From assembly GCA_028280605.1 (NCBI GenBank), contig JANQLL010000048.1, positions 1 through 41,315 of the forward strand: DNA of 41,315 nucleotides. The letters run 5' to 3'. Both the position numbers and the translations under genes were made by a program. Below are positions 1-8,723 of the stretch, in pieces (within the stretch, counting starts at the first letter, position 1; every line of letters starts with the position of its first letter). The notes beneath the pieces were generated by a model. That model was given only the letters and a program-made list of their open reading frames with translations, was not told where the DNA came from and did not search any database. The stretch comes from Candidatus Gastranaerophilales bacterium (lineage in GTDB: Bacteria; Cyanobacteriota; Vampirovibrionia; Gastranaerophilales; JANQFW01).

Positions 1-99
1 ATCAAGGCAAAAAATATGAAAAGATATACAAAGGCCAGCTCAAACTATTCGAGGGTCTCCCTTAGATACCCCGACCCAAGGGTCGGGGAGGTTCATTAA
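1..99 (+). pseudogene. C-terminal tail of an unidentified ORF, possibly the end of an IS200/IS605-type element
   Basis: Frame 1 is open from the window edge to a TAA at 97-99, giving 32 residues that are basic and then read RYPDPRVGEVH before the stop. I do not recognise the protein. The last third of the frame is made of a perfect GC-rich hairpin (69-88) followed by GGTTCATT. This arrangement, a reading frame running into a palindrome next to a short pyrimidine-containing end, resembles the right ends of IS200/IS605 elements that carry tnpB. Only the tail is visible, so this is a suggestion, and it could equally be a chance frame. Confidence 0.25.
69..88. repeat. Perfect GC-rich hairpin
   Basis: CCCCGACCC at 69-77 and GGGTCGGGG at 80-88 form a perfect 9-bp inverted repeat with a 2-base AA loop. 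It is far richer in GC than the surrounding sequence. It is not followed by a T-run on either strand, so a simple intrinsic terminator is unlikely. It may be a transposon-end hairpin or a dispersed palindromic repeat. Confidence 0.7.
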
Positions 100-210
100 T
101 ATTTATAAGTTTAATGTATTTTTTATTTAAATTTTAAAAGGATAAAAAATATAAAAAGAATAAAACTACCGTAAAAGAATTTAAAGCTTTCAACAATTTG
201 GCAGATTATT

Positions 211-237
211 AGAGGCAGTGCCAAGGTCACTGCCTCT
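211..237 (-). terminator. Perfect 10-bp hairpin downstream of the matrixin-like gene
   Basis: AGAGGCAGTG (211-220) pairs perfectly with CACTGCCTCT (228-237) around a 7-base loop. It lies 36 bases past the stop of the minus-strand gene that ends at 273, where a terminator would be expected. The tract after the stem on that strand is only AATAAT, a weak U-tract. A GC-rich stretch (about 240-270) sits between the hairpin and the gene. A repeat or mobile-element end is an alternative. Confidence 0.45.
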
Positions 238-272
238 AACGAAGCGACCGTGGCGCGGAGGGCTCCTAAGTT

Positions 273-1835
273 TTATTGTTCATTACCAGCTTTATTGCTT
301 GGTTGCTTTTGCTCGACGGTATTCTCTTCTGTAGAAGGTTTTTCCTTTTTAAACACAGAAAAAATACTCTTTTTCTTTTTGAATTTAACCCTTCTGTATA
401 TCTCTTGAATTGTGTTTTCGTCGCGCTTGGATATAGAATTAGCCGTAAAATCTCTATACATTATATCATTAGGGTCAGGACTGTGGCCGTATATGCCTAT
501 GGCATGACCTATCTGGTGCATGGCGATTTGCTTTATCTTTTGTTTTGCCTGCTCTTTAGTTAGGCCCTCGGTTACCTTTGTGTTTATTTTAATGTTGTTA
601 TCTTTAACATTAGTGCCATAAGCCTTATACTGCAATACAGGTGATGCAACCGAGCCTCCGGCATAACCCAAAGTGCCTACAACCGGAACTCCTAATAGTC
701 CCCCTGCGAGCATTGCAATCATCGAACCCGTGCGAACAAGCATATTTGCCTTTTGATATTGCATTTTTTTCTTTTTAGCGGCAATATCATCGGTCTTTAA
801 CATTGGGCGCCAAGCAAAATCTTCAAATGACTCTTGCCAGGTGACATAAATATCAGCTTTTTGCGGGTCGTAGAGAACAGAAAATTTTAACTTATTATTA
901 CTTGCTTTTTCCCACTCTTTAAGGGCTTCTCTTACGGCTTTTTCGTATGATTTGTGATAAGGCTTAACCTTTGCCCTGCTAATATAAACCTTTATCGGCA
1001 TGTAGCCGAATACATTTACCTGACCTTTGCTTTGCTCATAAATCTCCTGGATATAGTTTTCGGGGTTGCCCGCTAAGTGTGAAACTTCTTCGGGGATTAA
1101 AGCTCTTTTTAGTCTATCAACACGTATAATTAAGCCTTCTTGATCAAAACTTTGACCAAGCACTTGAGTTTCTAATATTTTTATTCTGTCCATTAGAGCC
1201 AGTTTATTATTTGCCTGTCCAAATACTTTTGTTTCCATTCTGTTGACAGAATCTGGTATAGAACTATCAGGTTGGGCTTGATATTTGGGGACCGGCTGTT
1301 GACCACTTTTTATAGAGGATTCTATTTGAGCTAACAGCTCATTTGCACTTTGCTTTTGCTCTTCAAGAGTGGCATAGGTTAAGGATGCTTGTGTTGTTTG
1401 CTTTGCAGCATCGAGATTTCCAATATAAAAATAATCAGCTGCCCTGGCTAATAAAATGTCCGCCATTAGTTCTTTTGCATTAGGGTTATTGGGCTGTTCT
1501 TCAAGAACCTTATTACAATACTTTATTGAATCTTCAAACTTTCTATCATTAGCTAAATCAAAAGAATAACTAAGATATGCCGTAATGTAATTTCTTTTAA
1601 AGGCGGGTATTTGGTATTCTTTATAAGCTTTTTCGTAGTACTCACCTGCAGTTTTAAAATCTCTTTTTTTATATGCCTGATGTGCTATATTACCGTATTC
1701 ATTAGCCTGCTCTTGATTGTCCATGGCCAAAACATTAACATTTGCACTATTTGCTATAAGTAAGAATAGCAACGCTATAGATATTAATTTATTGGTTTTA
1801 TTCTTTGTGTTTGAATTTAAGTAATAAGCTTTCAT
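273..1835 (-). CDS. Secreted TPR protein with matrixin-like metalloprotease domain, catalytic Glu replaced by Gln
   Basis: The product (520 aa from the ATG at 1835) begins with a Lys-rich stretch and a hydrophobic core ending near LAMDN, which looks like a signal peptide. Residues about 40-175 are helical and TPR-like. The C-terminal third is matrixin-like: H440-Q-I-G-H444-x2-G-x3-H-S followed by a Met-turn NDIMY, the M10-family zinc site. The second position, normally the catalytic Glu, is a CAG Gln, and the third His is one residue further on than in classical matrixins. A Gly-rich hydrophobic segment lies before the zinc site. I chose ATG 1835 because TGGGGA lies just upstream; a TTG four codons earlier (1847) overlaps that Shine-Dalgarno. 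By family it would be an exported peptidase, but as written it could bind zinc and may not cleave. It stands alone, divergent from dnaE. Confidence 0.7.
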   Translation of the reverse strand: MKAYYLNSNTKNKTNKLISIALLFLLIANSANVNVLAMDNQEQANEYGNIAHQAYKKRDFKTAGEYYEKAYKEYQIPAFKRNYITAYLSYSFDLANDRKFEDSIKYCNKVLEEQPNNPNAKELMADILLARAADYFYIGNLDAAKQTTQASLTYATLEEQKQSANELLAQIESSIKSGQQPVPKYQAQPDSSIPDSVNRMETKVFGQANNKLALMDRIKILETQVLGQSFDQEGLIIRVDRLKRALIPEEVSHLAGNPENYIQEIYEQSKGQVNVFGYMPIKVYISRAKVKPYHKSYEKAVREALKEWEKASNNKLKFSVLYDPQKADIYVTWQESFEDFAWRPMLKTDDIAAKKKKMQYQKANMLVRTGSMIAMLAGGLLGVPVVGTLGYAGGSVASPVLQYKAYGTNVKDNNIKINTKVTEGLTKEQAKQKIKQIAMHQIGHAIGIYGHSPDPNDIMYRDFTANSISKRDENTIQEIYRRVKFKKKKSIFSVFKKEKPSTEENTVEQKQPSNKAGNEQ

Positions 1836-2038
1836 ATTTATCCCCAAGTAGTATTCACCTATTTAATATATATATTCTAACCGTTAATTTAAATTTTTTC
1901 ATAAGCTAAATTACCTACTGCATTACTACTTGCTAATATCTCTTAATCACAGCTTTACTTAGGTAACCTTTTATTTTAAACTTTTAATAAGTAATAAAAT
2001 ACTACTGGGTAAAAATTGCTCTATGTAAGGATTAAAAA

Positions 2039-5000
2039 TTGCGACAATACGTACCTCTCCATGTTCATACAGAGTATAGTTTGCTTGATGGTGCCACCAG
2101 AATAAAAGAACTGGTAAGCTTTGCAAAAGAAAATAACATGCCGGCAGCTGCCATAACAGATCACGGTTTAATGTATGGCTCTATTGAACTTTATAGGACT
2201 GCTAAAGAACAGGGTATAAAGCCTATTATTGGTTGTGAATTCTATGTAATAGAAGGTGATATAACTGAAAAAACACCTGATAAGCATTATAATTACCACC
2301 TTGTTTTGTTAGCAAAAAATAATAACGGCTACAAAAATCTTGTAAAAATGGTAAGTATTGCGCACGTAGATGGATTTTACTATAAGCCGAGGATTAACCA
2401 CGAATATATAGAGGATCACAAAGACGGTATAATTTGCCTTTCTGCATGTTTAGGCGGCGAGCTGAGCCAGTTTATACTAAAAGGCATGCCGGAAAAAGCT
2501 AAAGAAAGAGCACAATATTATAAAGACCAGTTTGGAAAAGATTATTATATTGAACTCCAAGATCATGGTATGGAAGAGCAGAAAAGAGTTAATCCAGAAC
2601 TTATAAAAATAGCTAAAGAGCTTGATATTAAGATGGTTATAACAAATGATAGCCATTATACACGCGCTGAAGATGCTGTTTGCCATGATATATTATTATG
2701 TCTGCAAACAAATAAATCTAAAAACGACCCGGGTAGATTTAAATTTCCGAATGATCAATTTTATATAAAAACAGTAGACGAGCTTAGACAAACATTTTAT
2801 ACACTTGATGATGATACTTTTTATCAGGCAATCGATAATACGGTAGAAGTTGCGGACAAGTGTAATTTAATAATAGATATGGGCACATCTTTGTTGCCTG
2901 ACTTTCCTATACCACCAAATCATACAATAGAATCATACTTAAACCATATTTCCAGAGAAGGTCTGGAGCGAAAATACGGCGAAGTAACGCCGAAGCTTGA
3001 AGAGCGATTGCAGTATGAATTAAAAATTATTCAAGATATGGGATTTTCAGCCTATTTCTTAATTGTTTGGGATTTTATCAAATTTGCTGTAGATAATAAT
3101 ATTCCTGTAGGACCGGGTAGGGGTTCGGCAGCGGGGAGTATTGTTGCTTATGTTTTGGATATTACAAATATTGACCCGATTGAGCACAACCTCCTTTTTG
3201 AAAGATTTTTAAACCCTGAAAGAGTAAGCATGCCCGACGTCGATATAGATTTTTGTATTGAGCGTAGAGAAAAAGTAATTGACTATGTATCTCAAAAGTA
3301 TGGCGAAGATAAGGTTTGTCAAATTATTACATTTGGTACGCTAGCTGCAAGAGCTGCAATGAAAGGTGTTGCACGAGTATTAGAAATGCCCTATTCAGAT
3401 TCTGACAGACTGGCAAAGATGATTCCAGCAGTACCTAAAATTAAAATTGATGACGCTCTTGAAGAAGGCATGGATTTAAGAAAAGCATATGATTCTGATC
3501 CAAAAGTAAAAGAACTTGTTGACCTTGCAAAATCTATAGAAGGAATTAAGTTTAATATAGGTACTCACGCTGCTGGTGTAATTATTTCTAAATGTCCGTT
3601 ATCAGACTTAGTTCCGGTACAACGCTCAAAAGAAGGAATCATAATCACCGGTTATCCAATGTCCGACTTAGAAAAGCTCGGATTGTTAAAAATGGACTTT
3701 TTGGGTCTTAGAAACCTTACAATCATTGATCAGACAATACAGCTTATCAAGCAAAGAAAAGGCATAGAAGTTGCAATGGACAAAATTCCATTGGATGATG
3801 AGCCTGTCTATGAAATGCTCTCAAAAGGAGATACTGATGGAGTATTTCAGCTGGAATCTAATGGGATGAAATTATTGGTAAGAGATTTAAAACCTTCTAC
3901 ATTTGAAGATTTGGGTGCGCTAGTTGCTTTATTTAGGCCGGGTCCGTTAAACTCTGGTATGGTAAAAGACTTTGTACAAAGAAAGCACGGCCGTGCTGTT
4001 GTTGAATATCAACATGCAAGCTTAGAGCCTATTTTAGGCGATACCTACGGAACAATTGTTTATCAAGAACAGATAATGCAAATTGCTCAAGTGCTTGCCA
4101 ACTATTCGCTGGGACAAGCAGATATTTTAAGGCGAGCAATGGGTAAGAAAAAAGCCGAAGAAATGGAAAAGCAAAAAAGTTTATTTTTAAATGGTGCAAA
4201 AGAAAATAATGTCGATGAATCCATTGCAAAAGACTTGTTTGATACTATGACAGAATTCGCGGCATATTGCTTTAACCGATCTCACTCTGCGGCTTATGCT
4301 TTTTTAGCATATGTAACCGCTTATTTAAAGTGCCATTATCCTGTTGAATATTTATCTGCATTACTTTCTAGTGTAAAAACTAATCAGGAAAAGACTCAGC
4401 TCTATATGGCAGAATCCCAAAAGCAAGGTATAAATGTACTTCCTCCTGATATAAATTATTCAGGTGCGGACTTTACCCCTGACGGTGACAGTATTCGTTT
4501 TGGCTTAGGATCTATAAAAAATGTAGGTTTAGGTGTTATAGAAGAAATAGTACTTAAAAGGCAAGAAGAATTATATCAAAGCTTTTATGATTTTTGCTTA
4601 AAAGTTGATATGAAAGCCCTGAACAAACGAACATTAGAAAGTCTTGTAAGATCAGGTACATTTAGCGGTATAGAAAAAAGTCGTAAGCAGGTTTATGAAA
4701 ATATAGAATCAGTTATTTCTTCTGTTTCTAAAGAAAAAGAAATGAAAGAAAGAGGACAAATGAATCTTTTTGCAGCAATGGGTGATGCTGCAACAGTAGA
4801 ATCTGTTCAATTTTCTTTGACCGGTACAGAAGAAGAGTTTACAGACAGTGAAATTCAAGCTTTTGAAAAAGAGCTTTTAGGATTTTATGTTACAAGTCAT
4901 CCTCTTTCAAGTATTAAAGATCATCTGCCATTTTTGACTACTCATAAAGTCAGTGAGCTTCAGGATTTAAAAGAAGGCTCTATGGTAACAGTTTGTGGGC

Positions 5001-5488
5001 TTATAAGCAGTATTAGGCAAATAACAACAAAAACAAATAAAATACTAAAAGTGGGTTCACTCGAAGATTTAACAGGTAACGTGGATTTTGTTGCCTACCA
5101 AGAAATACTAAACGAATATAACTCCTGTCTTGAACCCGAATTAAAAGTAATAATAAGTGGCAAGGTTCAATTTAGAGGTGATGAAGAACTAACAGCAAGC
5201 ATTATTACGAGTAAAGTAACAAGAGTGGAAAATTGTAATCTCGTAAACTTTATTTTGGATAAACAGGCTAAATTTGAAGATATTATGTTATTGAAGGATA
5301 TTATAGTTAAGTATAAAGGCAGCGATCCTGTAATATTCAATATTGAAAATGATGGTACTCCTTTAAAAATATTAACTAACCAAAATTTCTGGGTAAACAC
5401 CAGTAATGATCTGATAAAAGTTATTGATAATCACCTTGGCAGCAAAGTTAAGCTGGAGATAAAATCCTTAGACGTTGCCGGCGGTTAG
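2039..5488 (+). CDS. dnaE: DNA polymerase III subunit alpha
   Basis: This is the catalytic subunit of the replicative polymerase, 1149 aa, the normal length for DnaE1. The N-terminal PHP domain starts HVHTEYSLLDG and ends near residue 210. The polymerase core shows GPGRGSAAGSIVAYV, the two active-site Asp in PDVDIDF (about residues 399-401) and the third in LKMDFLGLRN (about 553). The fingers segment FNRSHSAAYAFLAYVTAYLK is present. A C-terminal OB-fold region (about 985-1060) contains VTVCGLISSIRQI. Translation starts at TTG 2039, with AAGGA eight bases upstream; no ATG is well placed. There is no proofreading domain, so an epsilon subunit must be encoded elsewhere. It is transcribed away from the matrixin-like gene across a 200-base AT-rich gap. 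Confidence 0.97.
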   Translation: MRQYVPLHVHTEYSLLDGATRIKELVSFAKENNMPAAAITDHGLMYGSIELYRTAKEQGIKPIIGCEFYVIEGDITEKTPDKHYNYHLVLLAKNNNGYKNLVKMVSIAHVDGFYYKPRINHEYIEDHKDGIICLSACLGGELSQFILKGMPEKAKERAQYYKDQFGKDYYIELQDHGMEEQKRVNPELIKIAKELDIKMVITNDSHYTRAEDAVCHDILLCLQTNKSKNDPGRFKFPNDQFYIKTVDELRQTFYTLDDDTFYQAIDNTVEVADKCNLIIDMGTSLLPDFPIPPNHTIESYLNHISREGLERKYGEVTPKLEERLQYELKIIQDMGFSAYFLIVWDFIKFAVDNNIPVGPGRGSAAGSIVAYVLDITNIDPIEHNLLFERFLNPERVSMPDVDIDFCIERREKVIDYVSQKYGEDKVCQIITFGTLAARAAMKGVARVLEMPYSDSDRLAKMIPAVPKIKIDDALEEGMDLRKAYDSDPKVKELVDLAKSIEGIKFNIGTHAAGVIISKCPLSDLVPVQRSKEGIIITGYPMSDLEKLGLLKMDFLGLRNLTIIDQTIQLIKQRKGIEVAMDKIPLDDEPVYEMLSKGDTDGVFQLESNGMKLLVRDLKPSTFEDLGALVALFRPGPLNSGMVKDFVQRKHGRAVVEYQHASLEPILGDTYGTIVYQEQIMQIAQVLANYSLGQADILRRAMGKKKAEEMEKQKSLFLNGAKENNVDESIAKDLFDTMTEFAAYCFNRSHSAAYAFLAYVTAYLKCHYPVEYLSALLSSVKTNQEKTQLYMAESQKQGINVLPPDINYSGADFTPDGDSIRFGLGSIKNVGLGVIEEIVLKRQEELYQSFYDFCLKVDMKALNKRTLESLVRSGTFSGIEKSRKQVYENIESVISSVSKEKEMKERGQMNLFAAMGDAATVESVQFSLTGTEEEFTDSEIQAFEKELLGFYVTSHPLSSIKDHLPFLTTHKVSELQDLKEGSMVTVCGLISSIRQITTKTNKILKVGSLEDLTGNVDFVAYQEILNEYNSCLEPELKVIISGKVQFRGDEELTASIITSKVTRVENCNLVNFILDKQAKFEDIMLLKDIIVKYKGSDPVIFNIENDGTPLKILTNQNFWVNTSNDLIKVIDNHLGSKVKLEIKSLDVAGG

Positions 5489-5624
5489 TTATAAAAGCCG
5501 AGCGACTTTAATTGTAACTACTCAGGACCCCCTACTTGAAAGTAAATAAATTACTGTAAAAATTGATTAATTTTCATAAAAATCTGATAAACTTAAATAG
5601 AAATAGTTGCAGAGACTTTAAAAT

Positions 5625-5912
5625 ATGGCACAAAACGAAAGAATCATCAAAAATTTTGAACAATTTAATAAAGCTTTAGACTCCTTGGCAGAAAGCACTC
5701 AACAAGAGTTGAAAGATACTGTAAAAAAAGATTTAGCTTTAAAAAAAGCTGTGAGAGCTGAAATTATTAATTGTCTTAAATGTACTTTTGAAAGAAACCT
5801 AACTGTTCATACCTATAATGAAGATACAACTCAGGAAGTTCGTGATTTTATTATAAATGAAGCTGTAAAAATATTTATAAATTTAAAAGTACTTAGAAGC
5901 AAGTGGAGCTAG
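5625..5912 (+). CDS. Small conserved-looking hypothetical protein
   Basis: A 95-residue, soluble, charged and largely helical protein; I do not recognise a family. It has no signal peptide or membrane segment. Its single Cys pair (NCLKC) is not part of a larger metal motif. Start ATG 5625 follows an AT-rich leader without a strong Shine-Dalgarno. The gene ends six bases before the next start, so the two are probably cotranscribed and perhaps translationally linked. It could be an accessory protein to the glycosyltransferase, but nothing in the sequence shows a role. Confidence 0.65.
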   Translation: MAQNERIIKNFEQFNKALDSLAESTQQELKDTVKKDLALKKAVRAEIINCLKCTFERNLTVHTYNEDTTQEVRDFIINEAVKIFINLKVLRSKWS

Positions 5913-5918
5913 TATCAG

Positions 5919-6920
5919 TTGTATAAAGTATGGGGTTTAATTCCGGTCAGTATAGCAGGGTCTTTGATAATTAAAGGCTTTTTAAAAGGTCTTGAACACA
6001 ACAACTGCATTGTTAAAGAATGCCATATAAATGATTTTAATAAGGATACACTGGCAGATTTTAAGCCGGATTTTATTATTGGCTATGATTATGCGCACTT
6101 TATGGATTTGGATATTGAAAATATAATATCTGAGTGCAATATACCTGTTGTTCACTATTTTGCAGATGACCCGATGTCGAACTTTTCGCACGGCGGTGAT
6201 AGCAGACTTTTTGATAAACTTTCAGATTCTAATGGTATTGTTTTCTGCTGGGATAAACATTATTTAAATGTTTTTAATAATACCTCTTTTTATCTGCCTA
6301 TTGGTATAGATACGGATGCCTATAAATATGATAGCTTTTTAGATGATTATGATTTATCAGACAAAATAGTCTTTGTTGGCAGGCCCTTGACCAAAAAAAG
6401 GATTAATTTATTATGTGATATTATTAAAAGATTTCCTGAAAATCTATTTATATATTGTTATAAAAAGCACTTTGACACCAGTTTAGACTATATCAAGCAA
6501 AATAATTTATTAGATTATAAATATTTAAATTTTTATGAAAACTGCTATAAAGGGTTTTTGAATAATGAAGAAGAACTTGCAAATGTTTATTCGAAAGCGA
6601 CTATTATACTTAATATAACTATGGCGCAAGGGGTTAGCAGTATAAATTATCGGATTTTTGAAGCATTTGCCTGCGATGGCTTTTTGATTAGTGACTACAC
6701 AAATGATATCGCAGAATCTTTTAAAGATAGCGAAGACTTGGTTTTTTATAGCGATAAAGATGATTTATTAAATAAAATTTCTTTCTATTTGGAAAATGAG
6801 TCGTTAAGGAAAAATATCTCTAAAAATGCTAAAAATAAATTATTGAGAAATCATACTGTAAAAGAAAGAGCAAAAAGTTTAATTCAGCAGTTAAAAAAAT
6901 ATATTGAATATGATCTTTAA
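5919..6920 (+). CDS. CgeB-like glycosyltransferase
   Basis: The 333-residue product has the two-domain GT-B pattern of the CgeB/DUF3880-glyco_trans_1_2 group. The N-terminal half contains KPDFIIGYDYAH and VVHYFADDPMSNF. The C-terminal half opens with KIVFVGRPLTKKR and has the nucleotide-sugar-binding stretch INYRIFEAFACDGFLISDY, then a helical tail. Such enzymes transfer sugars from activated donors to surface polymers or proteins; substrate and acceptor cannot be read here. The start is TTG 5919, six bases after the preceding stop, with GGAG inside the end of that gene. A role in glycosylating flagellin or cell-surface polysaccharide is possible but unproven. Confidence 0.75.
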   Translation: MYKVWGLIPVSIAGSLIIKGFLKGLEHNNCIVKECHINDFNKDTLADFKPDFIIGYDYAHFMDLDIENIISECNIPVVHYFADDPMSNFSHGGDSRLFDKLSDSNGIVFCWDKHYLNVFNNTSFYLPIGIDTDAYKYDSFLDDYDLSDKIVFVGRPLTKKRINLLCDIIKRFPENLFIYCYKKHFDTSLDYIKQNNLLDYKYLNFYENCYKGFLNNEEELANVYSKATIILNITMAQGVSSINYRIFEAFACDGFLISDYTNDIAESFKDSEDLVFYSDKDDLLNKISFYLENESLRKNISKNAKNKLLRNHTVKERAKSLIQQLKKYIEYDL

Positions 6921-7005
6921 TTTATTTAAAATACTAGCAGTAGTTGGATTTATTTGATGAAATTAAAACTATATTGCCCCAAAAGAAATATAAATGGAGA
7001 AATTT

Positions 7006-8196
7006 ATGCAAACTAAAGTTAATATCGTACCATCTAAAAAATTACAGGATATGCCTACATATATTTTTGCAGAATTGGATGAATGGAAAGATGAGGCAAG
7101 AAAACAAGGCATTAATTTTATTGACCTTGGAATGGGAAATCCTGACGGGGCAACGCCTCAACCGGTAATTGATGCCGCTATAGAAAGCGTACAAAAACCA
7201 CATAACCACGGTTATCCTTGTTTTAAAGGCAAACAAATGTTTAGAGAAGCAATTGCAGATTGGTTAAAACAAAAATTTAATATTGATATTAATCCTGAAA
7301 ATGAAATACAAACTCTATTAGGCGCAAAAGAAGGTTTGGCGCACTTGGCTATGGCTTATACCAACCCCGGTGATATTAACATCGTACCGGATCCTTATTA
7401 TCCCGTTCACTCTAGAGGTACCTGGATATCTAGCGCGGATGTTTATCATATACCTTTGAAACAGGAAAATAATTTTTTACCGGACTTAGATGCTATACCT
7501 GAAGAAGTCGCAAAGAAAGCAAAAATCTTTTTCGTAAATTATCCTAATAATCCTACTGCAGCAATCGCAACAAGAGAATTTTATGAAAAACTTGTTGATT
7601 ATTGCATTAAATATAACATTCTACTTTGTAGTGATTTAGCGTATTCTGAGATATGCTTTGACGGGTACAAGCCTATAAGTATTTTTGAAATACCTAGGGC
7701 AAAAGAAGTTGCTATAGAGTTTCATACATTCTCAAAAACCTACAACATGGCCGGATGGCGAATTGGTTATGCTGTGGGCAACAAAGAGTTTATCAAAACT
7801 CTCTGTGCGATGAAAACTAATATTGACTACGGCACTTGTTCTATAATGCAAGATGCAGGAATTGCGGCAATCAAGCACGGACAACCTTATATTAATGAAA
7901 TCGTCAGTAATTATCAACAACGACGTGATTTTATGGTAGACGGTTTGAATAAACTGGGTTGGAACCTTGATAAAATAAAAGCAACTATGTATCTTTGGGT
8001 GCCAGTACCGGGCGATTATGATTCTAAAAGTTTCTGTAAGATGGTTTTTGACAAAGCCGGTGTTGTTTTGACACCTGGTATTGCCTTTGGTAAATATAGC
8101 GATAAGTACTTTAGGCTCTCTTTAGTTGCACCTGATGAGAAGCTAAAAGAAGCTCTTGAGCGATTTGAGAAAGCTGGTATTAGAGGCGAAAAATAA
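7006..8196 (+). CDS. AlaC/DapL-type PLP-dependent aminotransferase (alanine or LL-diaminopimelate aminotransferase)
   Basis: A fold-type I class I/II aminotransferase of 396 aa. It shows FIDLGMGNPDGATP near the N terminus, NYPNNPTA and CSDLAYSEI in the cofactor region, and the PLP-binding Lys in FHTFSKTYNMAGWRIGY. The motif set matches the group annotated as AlaC in Escherichia coli and as LL-diaminopimelate aminotransferase in many cyanobacteria-related genomes. It could therefore make alanine from pyruvate or feed lysine and peptidoglycan synthesis from tetrahydrodipicolinate; sequence alone does not decide. I place the start at ATG 7006, because GGAG lies seven bases upstream within the codons that follow an earlier ATG at 6994. 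A zinc-ribbon microprotein follows 13 bases downstream. Confidence 0.88.
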   Translation: MQTKVNIVPSKKLQDMPTYIFAELDEWKDEARKQGINFIDLGMGNPDGATPQPVIDAAIESVQKPHNHGYPCFKGKQMFREAIADWLKQKFNIDINPENEIQTLLGAKEGLAHLAMAYTNPGDINIVPDPYYPVHSRGTWISSADVYHIPLKQENNFLPDLDAIPEEVAKKAKIFFVNYPNNPTAAIATREFYEKLVDYCIKYNILLCSDLAYSEICFDGYKPISIFEIPRAKEVAIEFHTFSKTYNMAGWRIGYAVGNKEFIKTLCAMKTNIDYGTCSIMQDAGIAAIKHGQPYINEIVSNYQQRRDFMVDGLNKLGWNLDKIKATMYLWVPVPGDYDSKSFCKMVFDKAGVVLTPGIAFGKYSDKYFRLSLVAPDEKLKEALERFEKAGIRGEK

Positions 8197-8209
8197 AAGG
8201 AATGTCGCC

Positions 8210-8311
8210 ATGGAATGTTTAAATTGTAGAACAATAGTACCCAACAGATCCAATTTTTGTACGGAATGTGGAAACGATTTAAATAATAATGGGAATAAAC
8301 CTTTAAACTAA
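8210..8311 (+). CDS. 33-residue zinc-ribbon microprotein
   Basis: A short ORF starts at ATG 8210, with AAAAGG nine bases upstream, and ends at TAA 8309-8311. The product begins MECLNC and contains FCTECG, so two CxxC knuckles are 11 residues apart, the layout of a minimal zinc ribbon. The tail is Asn-rich. The good Shine-Dalgarno, the metal motif and the position directly behind the aminotransferase argue that it is real and in the same operon. Function is unknown. Confidence 0.6.
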   Translation: MECLNCRTIVPNRSNFCTECGNDLNNNGNKPLN

Positions 8312-8723
8312 AAGCTAATTTAATAATTTTAATTTTTTATAATAAAAAGCAGCAATTTTTTCTCTTTTTTTGTTTTTATATATATATACAACCATCAAAT
8401 AACAAACAGTTAGCATATCAATAATTATCAAAATTAAGATTTAGCACTAGCAAAAGACTTATCATAAATTAAATATATAATAAATTTAGATAAAACTATC
8501 ACTACATATTTATTAAACATCAAGTTTCATAATAAATAATTAGTAAAAGTTATTATTCTAAATTAGTTTAAAATAATTACCTACCTACTTATTATTCAAA
8601 GAATTCTCTAAATTATGGACTCTCTCTCTCTCAACTTATTCAATGAAGTTTTAAGCCGACTTTCATAGTCAGCTTTTTTTTTGTAAAATTTATGAGAAAT
8701 AAAAATTAAAGATAAATAATAAA
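8312..8723. other. AT-rich gene-poor stretch
   Basis: About 410 bases of very AT-rich sequence between the zinc-ribbon gene and the nuclease gene. It contains a short CT dinucleotide run (about 8620-8632), a 17-codon ORF (8615-8668; Leu/Ser-rich, no Shine-Dalgarno) and a plus-strand terminator hairpin whose loop overlaps the end of that ORF. I see no convincing larger gene or known RNA family. Confidence 0.6.
8653..8682 (+). terminator. Rho-independent terminator
   Basis: AAGC-C-GACT (8653-8661) pairs with AGTC-A-GCTT (8667-8675) with one mismatch, a 5-base loop, and a run of nine T ending at 8682. It would end transcripts from the aminotransferase/zinc-ribbon unit or from the AT-rich leader, and lies 41 bases before the nuclease start. 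Confidence 0.75.

Noticed and set aside
276..563. Plus-strand 95-codon ORF opposite the matrixin-like gene
   Set aside because: It is antisense to a gene with clear domain motifs, and its Phe/Leu-rich product matches nothing I know.
6944..7168. 74-codon ORF overlapping the aminotransferase start
   Set aside because: It runs out of frame through a well-supported gene and shows no domain.
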